Shown here: positions 8,086 to 16,441 of the stretch, piece after piece | How positions within the stretch are numbered: the first letter of the stretch is position 1 | Layout: each line of letters opens with the position of its first letter | DNA from: RGIG8368 sp045540275 | GTDB taxonomy: Bacteria; Verrucomicrobiota; Kiritimatiellia; RFP12; UBA1067 | Length of the DNA: 47,451 nucleotides | Assembly (NCBI GenBank): GCA_045540275.1 | Contig: JAZQGX010000178.1 | Coordinates: 1 to 47,451, forward strand | Direction: 5' to 3' | Made by a program: the position numbers and the translations under genes | The notes under the pieces: generated by a model | Database searches by the model: none | What the model saw: the letters and a program-made list of their open reading frames with translations, nothing else | Told to the model about the DNA's origin: nothing

Positions 8086-8600
8086 AAAACAATCAGATGT
8101 TCCGTTGCTATTCGCCGCCGATTACGGCATCATGTGACCCGAAACGCATGAAAGGCATAATGGAAGACGATGTTCGACAGGAGATCGACAGGCTTGCAGC
8201 GCTCGACCATGAGACGCTGAAGAATGAATATCTCTCCCGTTTCGGCGGCACGACGTCCTTCGGCGATGTCTTTATGCGCCGGCGACTCGCCCAGCAACTG
8301 CAGGAAGACCGATTCGGGGGGCTTACTCCGGCGGAAATCGAAATGCTCTCGCGGATCGCCCGCAAAGATGCCCGTGCCAACCCCCGCGCGTCGCACAAGG
8401 CCAATCCAGCCGTGCGCGGCGTTACCTACACGCGGATGTATAAGGGCAGGCTCGTTTCCGTGAAGGTGGCGGGGTACAACCAGTTTGAATACGAGGGACA
8501 GCTCTACCCATCCCTCACAGCCTGCGTGAAGGTGATCACGGGAATGCACTATTCGGGGCGCAAGTTCTTCAAGCTGGGAGGCGCACCATGCAACAAGTGA
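8082..8600 (+). CDS. DUF2924 recombinase-associated protein
   Basis: This encodes 172 residues. The N-terminal half carries helices with RRRLAQQLQEDRFGGLTP, and the C-terminal half the order YKGRLVSVKV, FEYEGQLYPSLTACVKVITG and SGRKFFKL. Both are typical of DUF2924 proteins, which are found next to large serine recombinases in proteobacterial and other mobile elements. It probably assists or regulates the recombinase; its precise action is not known. A GGGGAG site precedes the ATG at 8082. A second ATG at 8160 marks the start of the conserved domain and could be an alternative start. It overlaps the recombinase gene by 13 nt. Confidence 0.78.
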   Translation: MKNNQMFRCYSPPITASCDPKRMKGIMEDDVRQEIDRLAALDHETLKNEYLSRFGGTTSFGDVFMRRRLAQQLQEDRFGGLTPAEIEMLSRIARKDARANPRASHKANPAVRGVTYTRMYKGRLVSVKVAGYNQFEYEGQLYPSLTACVKVITGMHYSGRKFFKLGGAPCNK

Positions 8601-9880
8601 CGCGATGCGCGATCTACACGAGAAAGAGCGTGGAAGAAGGTCTTGAACAGGAGTTCAACACCCTCGACGCCCAGCGGATGGCCTGCGAAGCGTACATTGC
8701 GGCGAAACGTCTTGAAGGCTGGGTGTGTCTTGAGACGCGCTACGATGACGGTGGGTACTCCGGCGGCAATCTGAAGCGCCCCGCGTTTCAGAGACTGATG
8801 GATGATGTCCGGGCGGACAAAGTAGACATGATAGTCTGCTACAAGATCGACCGCCTTTCGCGTTCGCTTCTCGACTTCACCCAGGTGTTCAACGAACTGG
8901 AGAAACACCATGTTTCATTCTCATGCGTCACGCAGGAGCTGAACACGTCGACCTCGATGGGGCGGATGTGCATGAATCTGCTCATGACCTTTGCGCAGTT
9001 CGAGCGGGAACTCGCCTCCGAGCGTACATCTGACAAGATGGCCGCGACAAGGCGCAAGGGGTTCTGGCCGGGAGGGACGGTTCCCTACGGCTACAAACGC
9101 ATCGACAAACGGCTCGTGGTCGATCCTGAAACAGCCCCAAACGTCATCAAGATATTCGAGTGGTATCTGGAACTTGGGACGCCAAAACTCGTTGCAAAGC
9201 GCCTTGCGGAGAACGGCATAATGCGCTTCCCGAAGAAGAACAAGCCTTTCGACACCGTCATGGTGGCGACCGCGCTCCGCAACTGCGTATACATCGGGCG
9301 CGTCCCGCTGAAGAGCGAGTCCTTCAAGGGCGTTCACGAGCCAATCGTCAGCATGGAACTGTGGAACAAGGTGGCGGCTCGGCTCAAGACCGTTGCGGTC
9401 AAGCCAAAGGCGGAGCGGCGCATCTCATCCCCGGCACTCCTTACGAGCCTCGTCCGTTGCGGACACTGCGGCAACGCACTCTCATACACCTGGACGGGCA
9501 AGAGCCGCAACGGAACACGCTACGGCTATTATGCCTGCCGCAAGGACATGAGGCGGGGCGTCTCGACCTGCACGGTGAAGTCGGTTCCCGCGCAATTGAT
9601 CGAACCGCTTGTGGAGTCGGAGTCAATCAAGTTCCTGAAGACTCCGACTATGCTCCGCTCTCTCGCGGGCGAGAGATGCATTTCACCCTTCGAGATGCTG
9701 CGGCAGCTCGAATCGCCGGAAACATTCTGGACTTCCCTCACGCCAGTCGCCAAGCGCGATTTGCTGGCGGGGATCATCGAATCTGTGACGGTTTACGAAT
9801 CATCCGTAGACATCAAGTTCAAAGCCAAAGGCGACAAACGCCTCATGGAGGAGTTCAAGCATGAACATAATGGAAACTGA
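8588..9880 (+). CDS. Large serine recombinase (site-specific integrase)
   Basis: This 430-residue enzyme cuts and rejoins DNA at attachment sites through a 5'-phosphoserine bond. The resolvase domain fills about residues 5-150: YTRKS with the nucleophile Ser14, DGGYSGGNLKRPAF, and CYKIDRLSRSLLDF with the active-site arginines. FERELASERT begins the long helix, followed by the recombinase domain (about 165-270, with GGTVPYGYK) and a zinc ribbon (about 290-330, RCGHCG then two further cysteines). No coiled-coil insert is obvious, so it is short for the family. It overlaps DUF2924 upstream and the HTH gene downstream. It probably moves the accessory region that includes the defence operon. Confidence 0.93.
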   Translation: MQQVTRCAIYTRKSVEEGLEQEFNTLDAQRMACEAYIAAKRLEGWVCLETRYDDGGYSGGNLKRPAFQRLMDDVRADKVDMIVCYKIDRLSRSLLDFTQVFNELEKHHVSFSCVTQELNTSTSMGRMCMNLLMTFAQFERELASERTSDKMAATRRKGFWPGGTVPYGYKRIDKRLVVDPETAPNVIKIFEWYLELGTPKLVAKRLAENGIMRFPKKNKPFDTVMVATALRNCVYIGRVPLKSESFKGVHEPIVSMELWNKVAARLKTVAVKPKAERRISSPALLTSLVRCGHCGNALSYTWTGKSRNGTRYGYYACRKDMRRGVSTCTVKSVPAQLIEPLVESESIKFLKTPTMLRSLAGERCISPFEMLRQLESPETFWTSLTPVAKRDLLAGIIESVTVYESSVDIKFKAKGDKRLMEEFKHEHNGN

Positions 9881-10259
9881 GGACGGCAATATCCTCGTGT
9901 CGATTCCAATCCGATTCCAGACGGTCTGCGGACGTCGGCGACTTGTTGTGGCTGGTCAAGGAGAGGTAAACGACATCGATCTTGACGAATCGGGGACGCT
10001 CATACGGCTCTTCGCTCGCGCTCGGGAATGGACACGGCTTCTTGAAACCGGGGCGTTTGGTGACGTGAAGGAACTTGCTGAAGGTCTGAAAATGGATCGC
10101 CCCTATGTAGTTCGAGTCCTGCGGCTCGCCAACCTTTCGCCGAAAATCCTCCGTGCGGTCGTAGCCAAGACGCTACCAGATGATTTCTCCACCGAAAGGC
10201 TCTTCAATATCAAGAGCGACCTCTGGAGCGAACAGGAGCGGGAAATCGGCCTCGCATAG
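9861..10259 (+). CDS. ParB/KorB-like helix-turn-helix protein next to the recombinase
   Basis: This encodes 132 residues and starts ATG at 9861 inside the end of the recombinase gene. The N-terminal part has the strand-rich SIPIRFQTVCGRRRLVV seen in proteins that follow this recombinase type. Residues about 65-105 read as a helix-turn-helix: DVKELAEGLKMDRPYVVRVLRLANLSPKIL. The C-terminus, LFNIKSDLWSEQEREIGL, matches the closing helix of the same companion family. Likely role: recombination directionality or control of the module, an inference from position and fold. Confidence 0.75.
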   Translation: MNIMETEDGNILVSIPIRFQTVCGRRRLVVAGQGEVNDIDLDESGTLIRLFARAREWTRLLETGAFGDVKELAEGLKMDRPYVVRVLRLANLSPKILRAVVAKTLPDDFSTERLFNIKSDLWSEQEREIGLA

Positions 10260-10320
10260 CCTGTCCACAATCTCCAAGGCATCCTGCGGAAAGGTCTTCC
10301 GGCCATGCTGTTTCTGCCTC

Positions 10321-10336
10321 GTGTGCATTTGCACAC
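10321..10336. repeat. Perfect inverted repeat, candidate operator or recombination site
   Basis: GTGTGCA and TGCACAC face each other across a TT centre, 60 nt after the end of the HTH gene. Such a short perfect palindrome next to a recombinase and a DNA-binding protein could be a binding site of either. No T-run follows, so it is not a terminator. Confidence 0.3.
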
Positions 10337-10594
10337 TTTGGCGGCACGAAGTTCTCTTTGGCCTCAAAACCCTTATGACAAAATGTGCGCACCCCAGATG
10401 GATAGTTTACATAGAAAAGAGTGAAGAAAGCCGTTTTTCCTTGAAACCGTCGTGTTGACTAAAGTCACGCGGCGGAGATACTTCGCGGGCTGAATTGCCG
10501 CCCAAAAGCCACGCAGCGCGGTCGTTGCCACACACGACAGAGAACTCGGCAGGATCAAAATCAGCCCGACAATTGGGCTTTATACGCAAATCCA

Positions 10595-10627
10595 TAAAAA
10601 AGAAAACCTCGGAGTTCTCTCCGAGTT
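10595..10627 (-). terminator. Rho-independent terminator of tRNA-Phe
   Basis: On the minus strand AACTCGGAG and CTCCGAGGTT form a stem with an AGAA loop, followed by a T-rich tract (TTCTTTTTT). It starts 11 nt after the CCA end of the tRNA, as expected for a single tRNA transcript. Confidence 0.85.
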
Positions 10628-10637
10628 AGATGGAAAT

Positions 10638-10713
<76 letters not shown>

Positions 10714-10744
10714 ACCTCTACGCTGAACGCGTAAAACTTTTTGT

Positions 10745-10773
10745 AATATACACTTTCTATTCCATTTCGTCAA
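10745..10773 (-). promoter_or_regulatory. Promoter of tRNA-Phe
   Basis: On the minus strand TTGACG (10773-10768) and TATATT (10750-10745) are separated by exactly 17 nt, close to the sigma-70 consensus. The tRNA 5' end lies about 31 nt downstream of the -10 box. Confidence 0.8.
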
Positions 10774-10942
10774 CATTCATTTTAAATTTTCGTATTTTTT
10801 CAGGAAATTCATCAAAAACCTGCCCATATCACCAAAACCATGAACCATATTACGCATCGGACAACATAAAACCGCACCTGCCCACTCAATTTTCAGCCAG
10901 TTGGTCAATCGGGATTTTTTTATGGAAGGGAGTTTTTCTGCA

Positions 10943-10951
10943 TGCTATAAT
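10943..10951 (+). promoter_or_regulatory. Extended -10 promoter for a leaderless thioesterase mRNA
   Basis: TGC followed by a perfect TATAAT (10946-10951) lies only 7 nt before the ATG at 10959. RNA polymerase usually starts about 7 nt after the -10 box, so the transcript would begin at or next to the start codon and carry no ribosome-binding site. No -35 match is visible, which an extended -10 can tolerate. Confidence 0.6.
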
Positions 10952-10958
10952 CCAACCC

Positions 10959-11366
10959 ATGAAAAGCAGTGTTTTATATCGTGTCCCTTATGCCGACACC
11001 GACCAGATGAATGTCGTCTACTATGCGAACTATCTCGAATACTTCGAACGCGCGCGCAATGAACTGCTGCGCGATTTCGGACTCTCGTACAAAGATATGG
11101 AGGCAATGGGTTTCGCATTGCCGGTGCGCGAGGCCAAAGTCGAATACCACGCATCCGCCCACTATGACGATATGCTTGAATTATGCGCATGGTGCGAGGA
11201 ATTCAAAGGCGTCCGCCTAACCATCAGAGCGGAGGTAAAACGCGACGGCAAGGTACTCGCCGACGGCTATACCACCCACGTCTGCGTCGATCTCAAAACA
11301 CTGCGTCCACGCCGTCCCACCCCGGAACTGCTCAGCCGTATGGGTTTCGAATACAAAGAAAGCTAA
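10959..11366 (+). CDS. ybgC: YbgC-type acyl-CoA thioesterase (4HBT hot-dog fold)
   Basis: This 135-residue single hot-dog domain hydrolyses acyl-CoA thioesters in the cytoplasm. The family signature is at the N-terminus: YADTDQMNVVYYANYLEYFERARNE, where the Asp at residue 15 is the expected catalytic residue and the tyrosines line the active site. The later strands (VEYHASAHYDD, RLTIRAEV, ADGYTTHVCVD) also fit. YbgC is often linked to the Tol-Pal envelope system, but no tol gene is present here. It is followed after 6 nt by trmB, so the two are co-transcribed. Which acyl-CoA is used cannot be read from the sequence. Confidence 0.88.
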   Translation: MKSSVLYRVPYADTDQMNVVYYANYLEYFERARNELLRDFGLSYKDMEAMGFALPVREAKVEYHASAHYDDMLELCAWCEEFKGVRLTIRAEVKRDGKVLADGYTTHVCVDLKTLRPRRPTPELLSRMGFEYKES

Positions 11367-11372
11367 ACCCGG

Positions 11373-12071
11373 ATGAACAAAAAAGACAAAGACGCAGAAC
11401 TCAAATGCGTAATTCCGATAGAATCGATAACCTCTCCGCTGCCGCTTGAACGCTGGTTTCGCAGTAATGCCCCGCTTGAATTGGAAATCGGTTGCGGCAA
11501 CGGAAGATTTCTCGCCGCACGCGCGCGCAAAAATCCCGATATCGACTATCTGGGCATCGAGCGGATGCTCCCCCGGGTGAAAAAACTCAACCGGAAAGCC
11601 GTCAATCACAATCTCGACAATATCCGTGTCCTGCGGTTGGAAGCATTCTATACCTTTTACTATCTGCTTCCCCGACATCGGCTTCGCTCCGTCTACGTCT
11701 TCTTCCCCGACCCATGGCCAAAAAAACACCACCACTCGCATCGGCTGCTGAAACCGGAATTTCTGGATGCGCTCTGGGCCAGACTTGCGGTCGGAGGCGA
11801 AATCCAAATCGCAACCGATGACGCCCCCTACTACCAATTCATCCGTGAAACATTCGATGGCGACGCCCGCTTTACCCCGATCGAGCCGATGGAGCGCACC
11901 GAAGACGAACAAACCGATTTTGAGATGTTGTTCCGCGGCAAAGGCTGTCCGGTATACGCCTGTGCCTACCGCACCGAACCCGCGCCGGAGCCGGGGCTGG
12001 AGCCGCTGCGCGTTCCAGAATCGCGCTACCCGCGCCCCGGATCGGAACCTATCAACGAAGAAGAGGATTGA
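11373..12071 (+). CDS. trmB: tRNA (guanine-N7-)-methyltransferase
   Basis: This 232-residue enzyme methylates N7 of G46 in the variable loop of tRNAs with S-adenosylmethionine. Motif I is LEIGCGNGRFLAARA (about residues 36-50), followed by YLGIER and the family-specific YVFFPDPWPKKHHHSHRLL (about 109-128), whose Asp and Lys residues bind substrate. GGEIQIATDD closes the Rossmann core. The acidic, proline-rich C-terminus beyond about residue 195 is longer than in E. coli and looks disordered. It lies between ybgC and the ccdA-like gene in one transcription unit. Confidence 0.93.
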   Translation: MNKKDKDAELKCVIPIESITSPLPLERWFRSNAPLELEIGCGNGRFLAARARKNPDIDYLGIERMLPRVKKLNRKAVNHNLDNIRVLRLEAFYTFYYLLPRHRLRSVYVFFPDPWPKKHHHSHRLLKPEFLDALWARLAVGGEIQIATDDAPYYQFIRETFDGDARFTPIEPMERTEDEQTDFEMLFRGKGCPVYACAYRTEPAPEPGLEPLRVPESRYPRPGSEPINEEED

Positions 12072-12092
12072 CACTAAAAAAAGGAGCAGACC

Positions 12093-12737
12093 ATGCAATA
12101 CCTTATTACATTCATTGAGGGCATAGTTTCCTTTATCTCCCCTTGCATGCTACCAATGCTTCCCATCTACATCTCGTATTTTGCCGGAGGCGGCGCCGAC
12201 AAAAAATCAACATTGGCGCGTTCAATCGCATTCACTCTCGGCTTTGCCGCCGTATTTACGCTTTTGGGCGTCTTTGCCGGCTCGCTGGGATCAGCCGTCG
12301 AACACCATCGTCATCTGGTCAACATCACATGCGGGGTCCTGATCATCGGCTTCGGTCTGAGCTATCTCGGACTGTTCAAGCTGCCGTTCACCGGAATGAA
12401 AAACATAAAAGCCATCGACAGCGTGTTTTCCGCTTTCATATTCGGCGTAATCTACTCGCTAAATCTGACGCCTTGCGTCGGTGCGTTTCTGGGTTCAGCG
12501 CTGGTACAGGCCGCCAGCGAAGGCGGCAGTCTTACCGGAGCGCTGCTGCTCCTTTCGTATTCTGCAGGACTTGGAATCCCCTTCGTTCTTTCGTCACTGC
12601 TGATTAACCGCTTCGCCGATGCATTTGCATTCGTTAAAAAACACTATCGCATAATCAATCCCGTTTGCGGAATATTTCTAATTGTGATCGGCATTCTGAT
12701 GGCATCGGGGCAGCTAGGGAAACTTATGGTGTTCTGA
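12093..12737 (+). CDS. ccdA: CcdA/DsbD-type membrane thiol-disulfide transporter
   Basis: This 214-residue integral membrane protein has six hydrophobic segments, as expected for CcdA. The two redox cysteines sit in the conserved places: SFISPCMLPMLPIY near residue 18 and LNLTPCVGAFLGSAL near residue 128, each in a membrane segment followed by Pro or Gly. The family carries electrons from cytoplasmic thioredoxin across the inner membrane to periplasmic reductases, for cytochrome c maturation or disulfide repair. No partner thioredoxin-like gene is adjacent. A strong AAGGAG precedes the start. The TGA stop abuts the stop of the convergent penicillin-binding protein gene with no gap. Confidence 0.88.
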   Translation: MQYLITFIEGIVSFISPCMLPMLPIYISYFAGGGADKKSTLARSIAFTLGFAAVFTLLGVFAGSLGSAVEHHRHLVNITCGVLIIGFGLSYLGLFKLPFTGMKNIKAIDSVFSAFIFGVIYSLNLTPCVGAFLGSALVQAASEGGSLTGALLLLSYSAGLGIPFVLSSLLINRFADAFAFVKKHYRIINPVCGIFLIVIGILMASGQLGKLMVF

Positions 12738-14180
12738 TCAAAGACATCCGGCCTTCTTGCAAGCCTTCAGAATCTCGCCGGCCGCCGGCAGCGCGGCCTG
12801 GGCACCGAAACCGCCGCTTTCGATCAACACCGTCACGCAAACTTTAGGCTTTCCGCGCGGAGCAAAACAGGTGAACCAGGAGTGGTCTTTGTGATCTGCA
12901 CCGCGTCCGGTTTGTGCCGTGCCGGTTTTACCACAGACATTTGCGGCGTATTTGCTTATTCCACGCCCCGTCCCCGACTCCACCACATCGGCCATCGCTG
13001 CGGCAACCGTTGCAGCAGCCTCCTTCGAACACAATCGCGACAGCCGCGTTGGCTTTTCGCTGTAATTGAGCTGCGGTGTCATAATCACACCGCTGTTGGC
13101 AATTCCCGCGGTAATCGCGGCAACATGAAGCGGGGTCAGCAACAACTCACCCTGCCCGATACTCAATGCCCCAAGGCCCGCCTTCTTTCTGACGACGGGG
13201 AAATTGCCTGGAGCCGTCTCCAGCGAACCGGACGCACAACTGAAGTATGGTAGCGTTTTCCCCACCTGCGCCCGATGCGACAGCTCGGCGAACCGATCGA
13301 CACCGATTTTTTCGACTCCAAGCTGCGAAAAGTATACATTCGAAGAGTGGACTATCGCTTCATGCAGACTAAGAGCGCCCCATCCGCCCCACTTCTCTCC
13401 TTTGCGCAGACATTCGTAATACTCGCTGTCGCGAATGGGCGGCGTGCCGGGCCCCGGGACATAACCGCCGCCCGGGCAAAACAGCGACGGTTTAATTTTC
13501 GCATCACAAGCCAAAGCGGCAACGGCAAGCTTGAATGTCGAACCGGGAGGATACGTCCCCTGAACCGCGCGGTTGAAAATTGGTTTTTGAGAATTGGAAA
13601 AAGCCAAATGCGGATTGCCGGGATCGAAACCGGGAGAGCTGGCGAGAGCGAGTATTTTTCCTGTTGAAGGAATCATCACCACCGCAGCCCCTTTTCGCCC
13701 TTTCAGCGCCGCATAGGCGGCCAGCTGTATATCGCTGTTGATGGTCAGTTTTACCGTTTTTCCCGTCTCAGGTCGCGTTGAATCGGCGACAAAACGACGC
13801 AAATCGTCAAACGATTTGACCTTAAGCGCATTGTCCATCCCGCTCAAGGGGGCATCGCAAACCCGCTCGACGGCGGTTATGCCGTACTTGGGATGGTAGT
13901 ACCCGACCGGGTGGGAGGCTGCTGCGCCAAGCGGGTAGACCCGGGACCAGATGTTGCTTTTTGAGGTCCTGGCCAGCACCTTGCCGTTGCAGTCGAGAAT
14001 ACTGCCGCGCATCACCGTTTTGCCCGAAGCATCGGGCCGTCGATTGTACTGGCGCATGAATTTGACAAAAGACGGATTCTTATGCCCGTAAATCTGCCAA
14101 AGCGCCTGATACACCAAAAGCGCAAGGAACGCAATTGCGAAAATAATTTTCAGCGAGGTGAATTTGGTCGTTTTTTTCAT
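12738..14180 (-). CDS. Penicillin-binding protein, class B-like transpeptidase
   Basis: This encodes 480 residues with an N-terminal membrane anchor (about 8-27) and a periplasmic transpeptidase domain that cross-links peptidoglycan. The three active-site motifs are present: STFK (Ser214 nucleophile, Lys217), SSN (279-281) and KTG (418-420). The N-terminal part (about 50-145) has RGSILDCNGKVLA, seen in PbpA/FtsI-type enzymes, but is short, so this is a compact class B protein rather than a full FtsI or MrdA. Its start overlaps the pseudouridine synthase stop by four bases. I leave the symbol open because no FtsW/RodA partner is nearby. Confidence 0.88.
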   Translation of the reverse strand: MKKTTKFTSLKIIFAIAFLALLVYQALWQIYGHKNPSFVKFMRQYNRRPDASGKTVMRGSILDCNGKVLARTSKSNIWSRVYPLGAAASHPVGYYHPKYGITAVERVCDAPLSGMDNALKVKSFDDLRRFVADSTRPETGKTVKLTINSDIQLAAYAALKGRKGAAVVMIPSTGKILALASSPGFDPGNPHLAFSNSQKPIFNRAVQGTYPPGSTFKLAVAALACDAKIKPSLFCPGGGYVPGPGTPPIRDSEYYECLRKGEKWGGWGALSLHEAIVHSSNVYFSQLGVEKIGVDRFAELSHRAQVGKTLPYFSCASGSLETAPGNFPVVRKKAGLGALSIGQGELLLTPLHVAAITAGIANSGVIMTPQLNYSEKPTRLSRLCSKEAAATVAAAMADVVESGTGRGISKYAANVCGKTGTAQTGRGADHKDHSWFTCFAPRGKPKVCVTVLIESGGFGAQAALPAAGEILKACKKAGCL

Positions 14181-15061
14181 TTGCCCATTCCGAACAAGCG
14201 CAGGCAGCGCCTAAGGTCGGCCGGAAGCGGACTGTGCGCTTTGATAGTCTGCTTGGGGTTGAGAGGATTGACCAGCTCGATGGAAGAGGCGTGTAGCATC
14301 TGGCGGGGCAATGACAAAAGGCGCGTGTCGTTTATCCGCTTCAGTCCGTATTCCGCATCGCCCAGGACAGGGAAGTGCAACTGCGAAAGATGCCGGCGAA
14401 TCTGATGGGTGCGTCCAGTCTCAATCCTGATTTTGAGAAAACTCGCGTCTTTCGTCGCAATCAGCTTTTGAATATGGGTTACCGCCCGTTCACCGTCCAA
14501 TTCGTTGCGAACCGTCGATGAAGAGCGCTCGTAGTATCCGGCTACCACCGCCTGATAAATCTTTGTGACCTTGCGCGTCTTGAAGGCGCTGAGCGCGGCG
14601 TCAAACGCCTCTTGCGACTTAGCCACCAGAAGGCACCCCGAGGTATCGCGGTCCAAACGGTGGACCACGACGATTTCCGGGTTTTCAAACTGCGCACGAA
14701 GCATCGTTTCAAGACTCTTGGTTCCTACGCTCAAAATTCCCGCCGGCTTGTCCACCACCATGTAGTCGTCGCAGTCGGACAAGACGCGGATCTTTTTCGG
14801 GGCCTCGTTCTTCACCGTCTCCTCCGCTCCGCTCTTGGTTTTGACCCCGGTCAGCCGGACGTCAACGGCATCGCCCTGCTGAACCAGATGGTGCGCCATC
14901 CATATCAGCTTGCGATTTACCCAGACCCGGTGTCCATCCAGCAAAGTCTTTGATTCGCGTTTGGAAAGCTTGAATATCTGCGCCAGATAATCCTGCAGTT
15001 TCATGCCGGACTCGGCGCGTTTGACGACCAGCGATTTTATCGTCTCATTTGATCTGCGCAT
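14177..15061 (-). CDS. RluA/RluD-family pseudouridine synthase
   Basis: This 294-residue enzyme turns uridine in rRNA (or tRNA) into pseudouridine. It has an N-terminal S4 RNA-binding domain (about 16-75: MKLQDYLAQIF, HRVWVNRK) and a catalytic domain with the family motif VVHRLDRDTSGCLLVAKS (about 133-150), whose central Asp is the nucleophile. ETGRTHQIRRHLSQLHFPVLGD follows. Which position is modified (RluC- or RluD-like) cannot be told by eye. GGAG precedes the start; 18 nt separate it from the secreted protein gene upstream, and it overlaps the penicillin-binding protein gene downstream. Confidence 0.92.
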   Translation of the reverse strand: MRRSNETIKSLVVKRAESGMKLQDYLAQIFKLSKRESKTLLDGHRVWVNRKLIWMAHHLVQQGDAVDVRLTGVKTKSGAEETVKNEAPKKIRVLSDCDDYMVVDKPAGILSVGTKSLETMLRAQFENPEIVVVHRLDRDTSGCLLVAKSQEAFDAALSAFKTRKVTKIYQAVVAGYYERSSSTVRNELDGERAVTHIQKLIATKDASFLKIRIETGRTHQIRRHLSQLHFPVLGDAEYGLKRINDTRLLSLPRQMLHASSIELVNPLNPKQTIKAHSPLPADLRRCLRLFGMGK

Positions 15062-15079
15062 AACTACAACTCCAATTTC

Positions 15080-16303
15080 TCAAAAACGGTCGGCACCGGC
15101 ATCGAACTCCTTCAGTTCAAACGCTCCGGGTTCCAGTCCGTCAACCTTACGCTTTGATGTGTTCAATCTTGCCCGCCAAACTTTTCCCTCTTTTGTAAAC
15201 AGATGCTCCGAAACGCCATTTGAACCCATTTTGAATTTTCCGCGCCGGCTGCCGCGAAGAAAATCCGCCAAACGCCGCAACCGGGGCATCGCTTCGGACA
15301 GAGCTTTGCGCGCGTCATCGGAGCATCTGGCTTTTTCTCCGAACGGAGTGCGACCCGGATCTTTCGCCAGAATGTAGTCGTAGCAATGGATCAGCGATTC
15401 TTTAGCCCCGCCCAAAATCGTGTAGTAAGCCTGTTCGACAAATTTTTGCGGAGTGCAGTCTAGCGCATCGTACCATCCTCCGTCGCATTTGCCGCCGGTC
15501 AGCTCGTCAATCCACGCCACAATCCAACAAGCCTGGAGCGGATCGGGATTGGCGTCACGCGTCTCCGTGCCGATCCAGCAGCTGCCGAAAAGATCGGTCT
15601 GTTTCACCGGATCGTATCCGGCGCGCGCATAGTTCCGCCACCAACACGGATATTTGATAATCAGACGCGCTCTGGGGTTTGCACCGCGCGCCGCACCGAT
15701 CAGATCGCGCTCGCACACCTTCGCAAGCAAAGTCCGTTTATACTCTGGCCAACTCGCTATTCCCCGGGCCTTTTTGTCGGCGGAACATCTCTTGCATCTG
15801 TCGTCGCAGATTGAAAACATGAAATCATCGATGATGACCGTGTCAAAAAAGCCCACCGCTCGGACAATCTCTTCACGCAAACGGCGTTGTGCAACCTCAT
15901 CGCTCCAGCATACCACCATTTGCGCCTCTTTTGCGCCCCGTTCGGGATTGTTGAGCATCGTGGGGGTGATCATGCCGCATGTTTCGAATCCGGCCGCCGC
16001 AAGCCTCTCACGCAGTTGTCCGAGGCGCTGGTTGCTGACCCTCTCACCATGACGGTAGCTTTCGAGCCACACTTTCTCGATTCCGTTGCTCTTCCACCAT
16101 GCCATTGCGCTGGCGAGTTTGCCTGCATCGGAAAAATCATTGTTGCAACCGGTTACCTTTACGCTCATCGAAAAAACATGTCGACCATCCGGCATCGGAG
16201 CGGAATCACGTTTTAAGGAAACGGGTACTCCCGCCGCGGTCTCGGAAGCGGCGACAGAGCAAAAAAACAAAATCGGAAAAAAACAGCGTACATTGCAAAA
16301 CAT
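15080..16303 (-). CDS. Secreted glycosidase-like TIM-barrel protein, family unclear
   Basis: This encodes 407 residues with a signal peptide (about 1-19). The body has the rhythm of a glycosidase-type (beta/alpha)8 barrel: KVWLESYRHGE, ETCGMITPTML, FDTVIIDDFMF (candidate acidic active-site pair) and ARLIIKYPCWW, with a Cys cluster C-x3-C-x2-C after the IIDDF strand. It resembles uncharacterised glycoside-hydrolase-like proteins of gut anaerobes, but I cannot assign a CAZy family. The start at 16303 is supported by the promoter just upstream; the longer frame to 16363 would include the promoter. It heads a three-gene operon with the pseudouridine synthase and the penicillin-binding protein. 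Confidence 0.6.
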   Translation of the reverse strand: MFCNVRCFFPILFFCSVAASETAAGVPVSLKRDSAPMPDGRHVFSMSVKVTGCNNDFSDAGKLASAMAWWKSNGIEKVWLESYRHGERVSNQRLGQLRERLAAAGFETCGMITPTMLNNPERGAKEAQMVVCWSDEVAQRRLREEIVRAVGFFDTVIIDDFMFSICDDRCKRCSADKKARGIASWPEYKRTLLAKVCERDLIGAARGANPRARLIIKYPCWWRNYARAGYDPVKQTDLFGSCWIGTETRDANPDPLQACWIVAWIDELTGGKCDGGWYDALDCTPQKFVEQAYYTILGGAKESLIHCYDYILAKDPGRTPFGEKARCSDDARKALSEAMPRLRRLADFLRGSRRGKFKMGSNGVSEHLFTKEGKVWRARLNTSKRKVDGLEPGAFELKEFDAGADRF

Positions 16304-16309
16304 TTGAAA

Positions 16310-16338
16310 ATTATGCCATCGCCACCAAAATACCGCAA
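16310..16338 (-). promoter_or_regulatory. Promoter for a leaderless mRNA of the secreted TIM-barrel gene
   Basis: On the minus strand TTGCGG (16338-16333), a 17-nt spacer and CATAAT (16315-16310) are followed by only 6 nt before the ATG at 16303. Transcription would start at or within the start codon, so the message would lack a leader and ribosome site. Confidence 0.55.
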
Positions 16339-16410
16339 GAAAAAACAGTTGGCGCCATTGCAAAATTAATTGTAAAATTTATTTCTCTTTTGTTTTCGCG
16401 TTTTTTGCGC

Positions 16411-16416
16411 TATAAT
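16411..16416 (+). promoter_or_regulatory. -10 box of tRNA-Leu
   Basis: A perfect TATAAT lies 25 nt before the 5' end of tRNA-Leu. Upstream is a T-rich tract without a good -35 match. Confidence 0.6.
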
Positions 16417-16441
16417 TTGCGTCATATTTGTAGCACATCGG

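Larger units (their letters stand above)
10260..10637. other. Gene-free stretch between recombinase module and tRNA-Phe
   Basis: No convincing open reading frame is visible here. It holds a perfect 7+2+7 inverted repeat at 10321-10336, a 5+2+5 repeat around 10452-10470 (TGACT-AA-AGTCA), a possible weak hairpin at 10563-10579 (AGCCC/GGGCT) and the tRNA-Phe terminator at its right end. It is the natural place for the recombinase attachment site, but I cannot define a core from one end alone. Confidence 0.5.

Noticed and set aside
11217..12098. 293-codon minus-strand frame
   Set aside because: It is antisense to trmB and the end of the thioesterase gene, both clear families; high GC at the third codon position opens such shadow frames.
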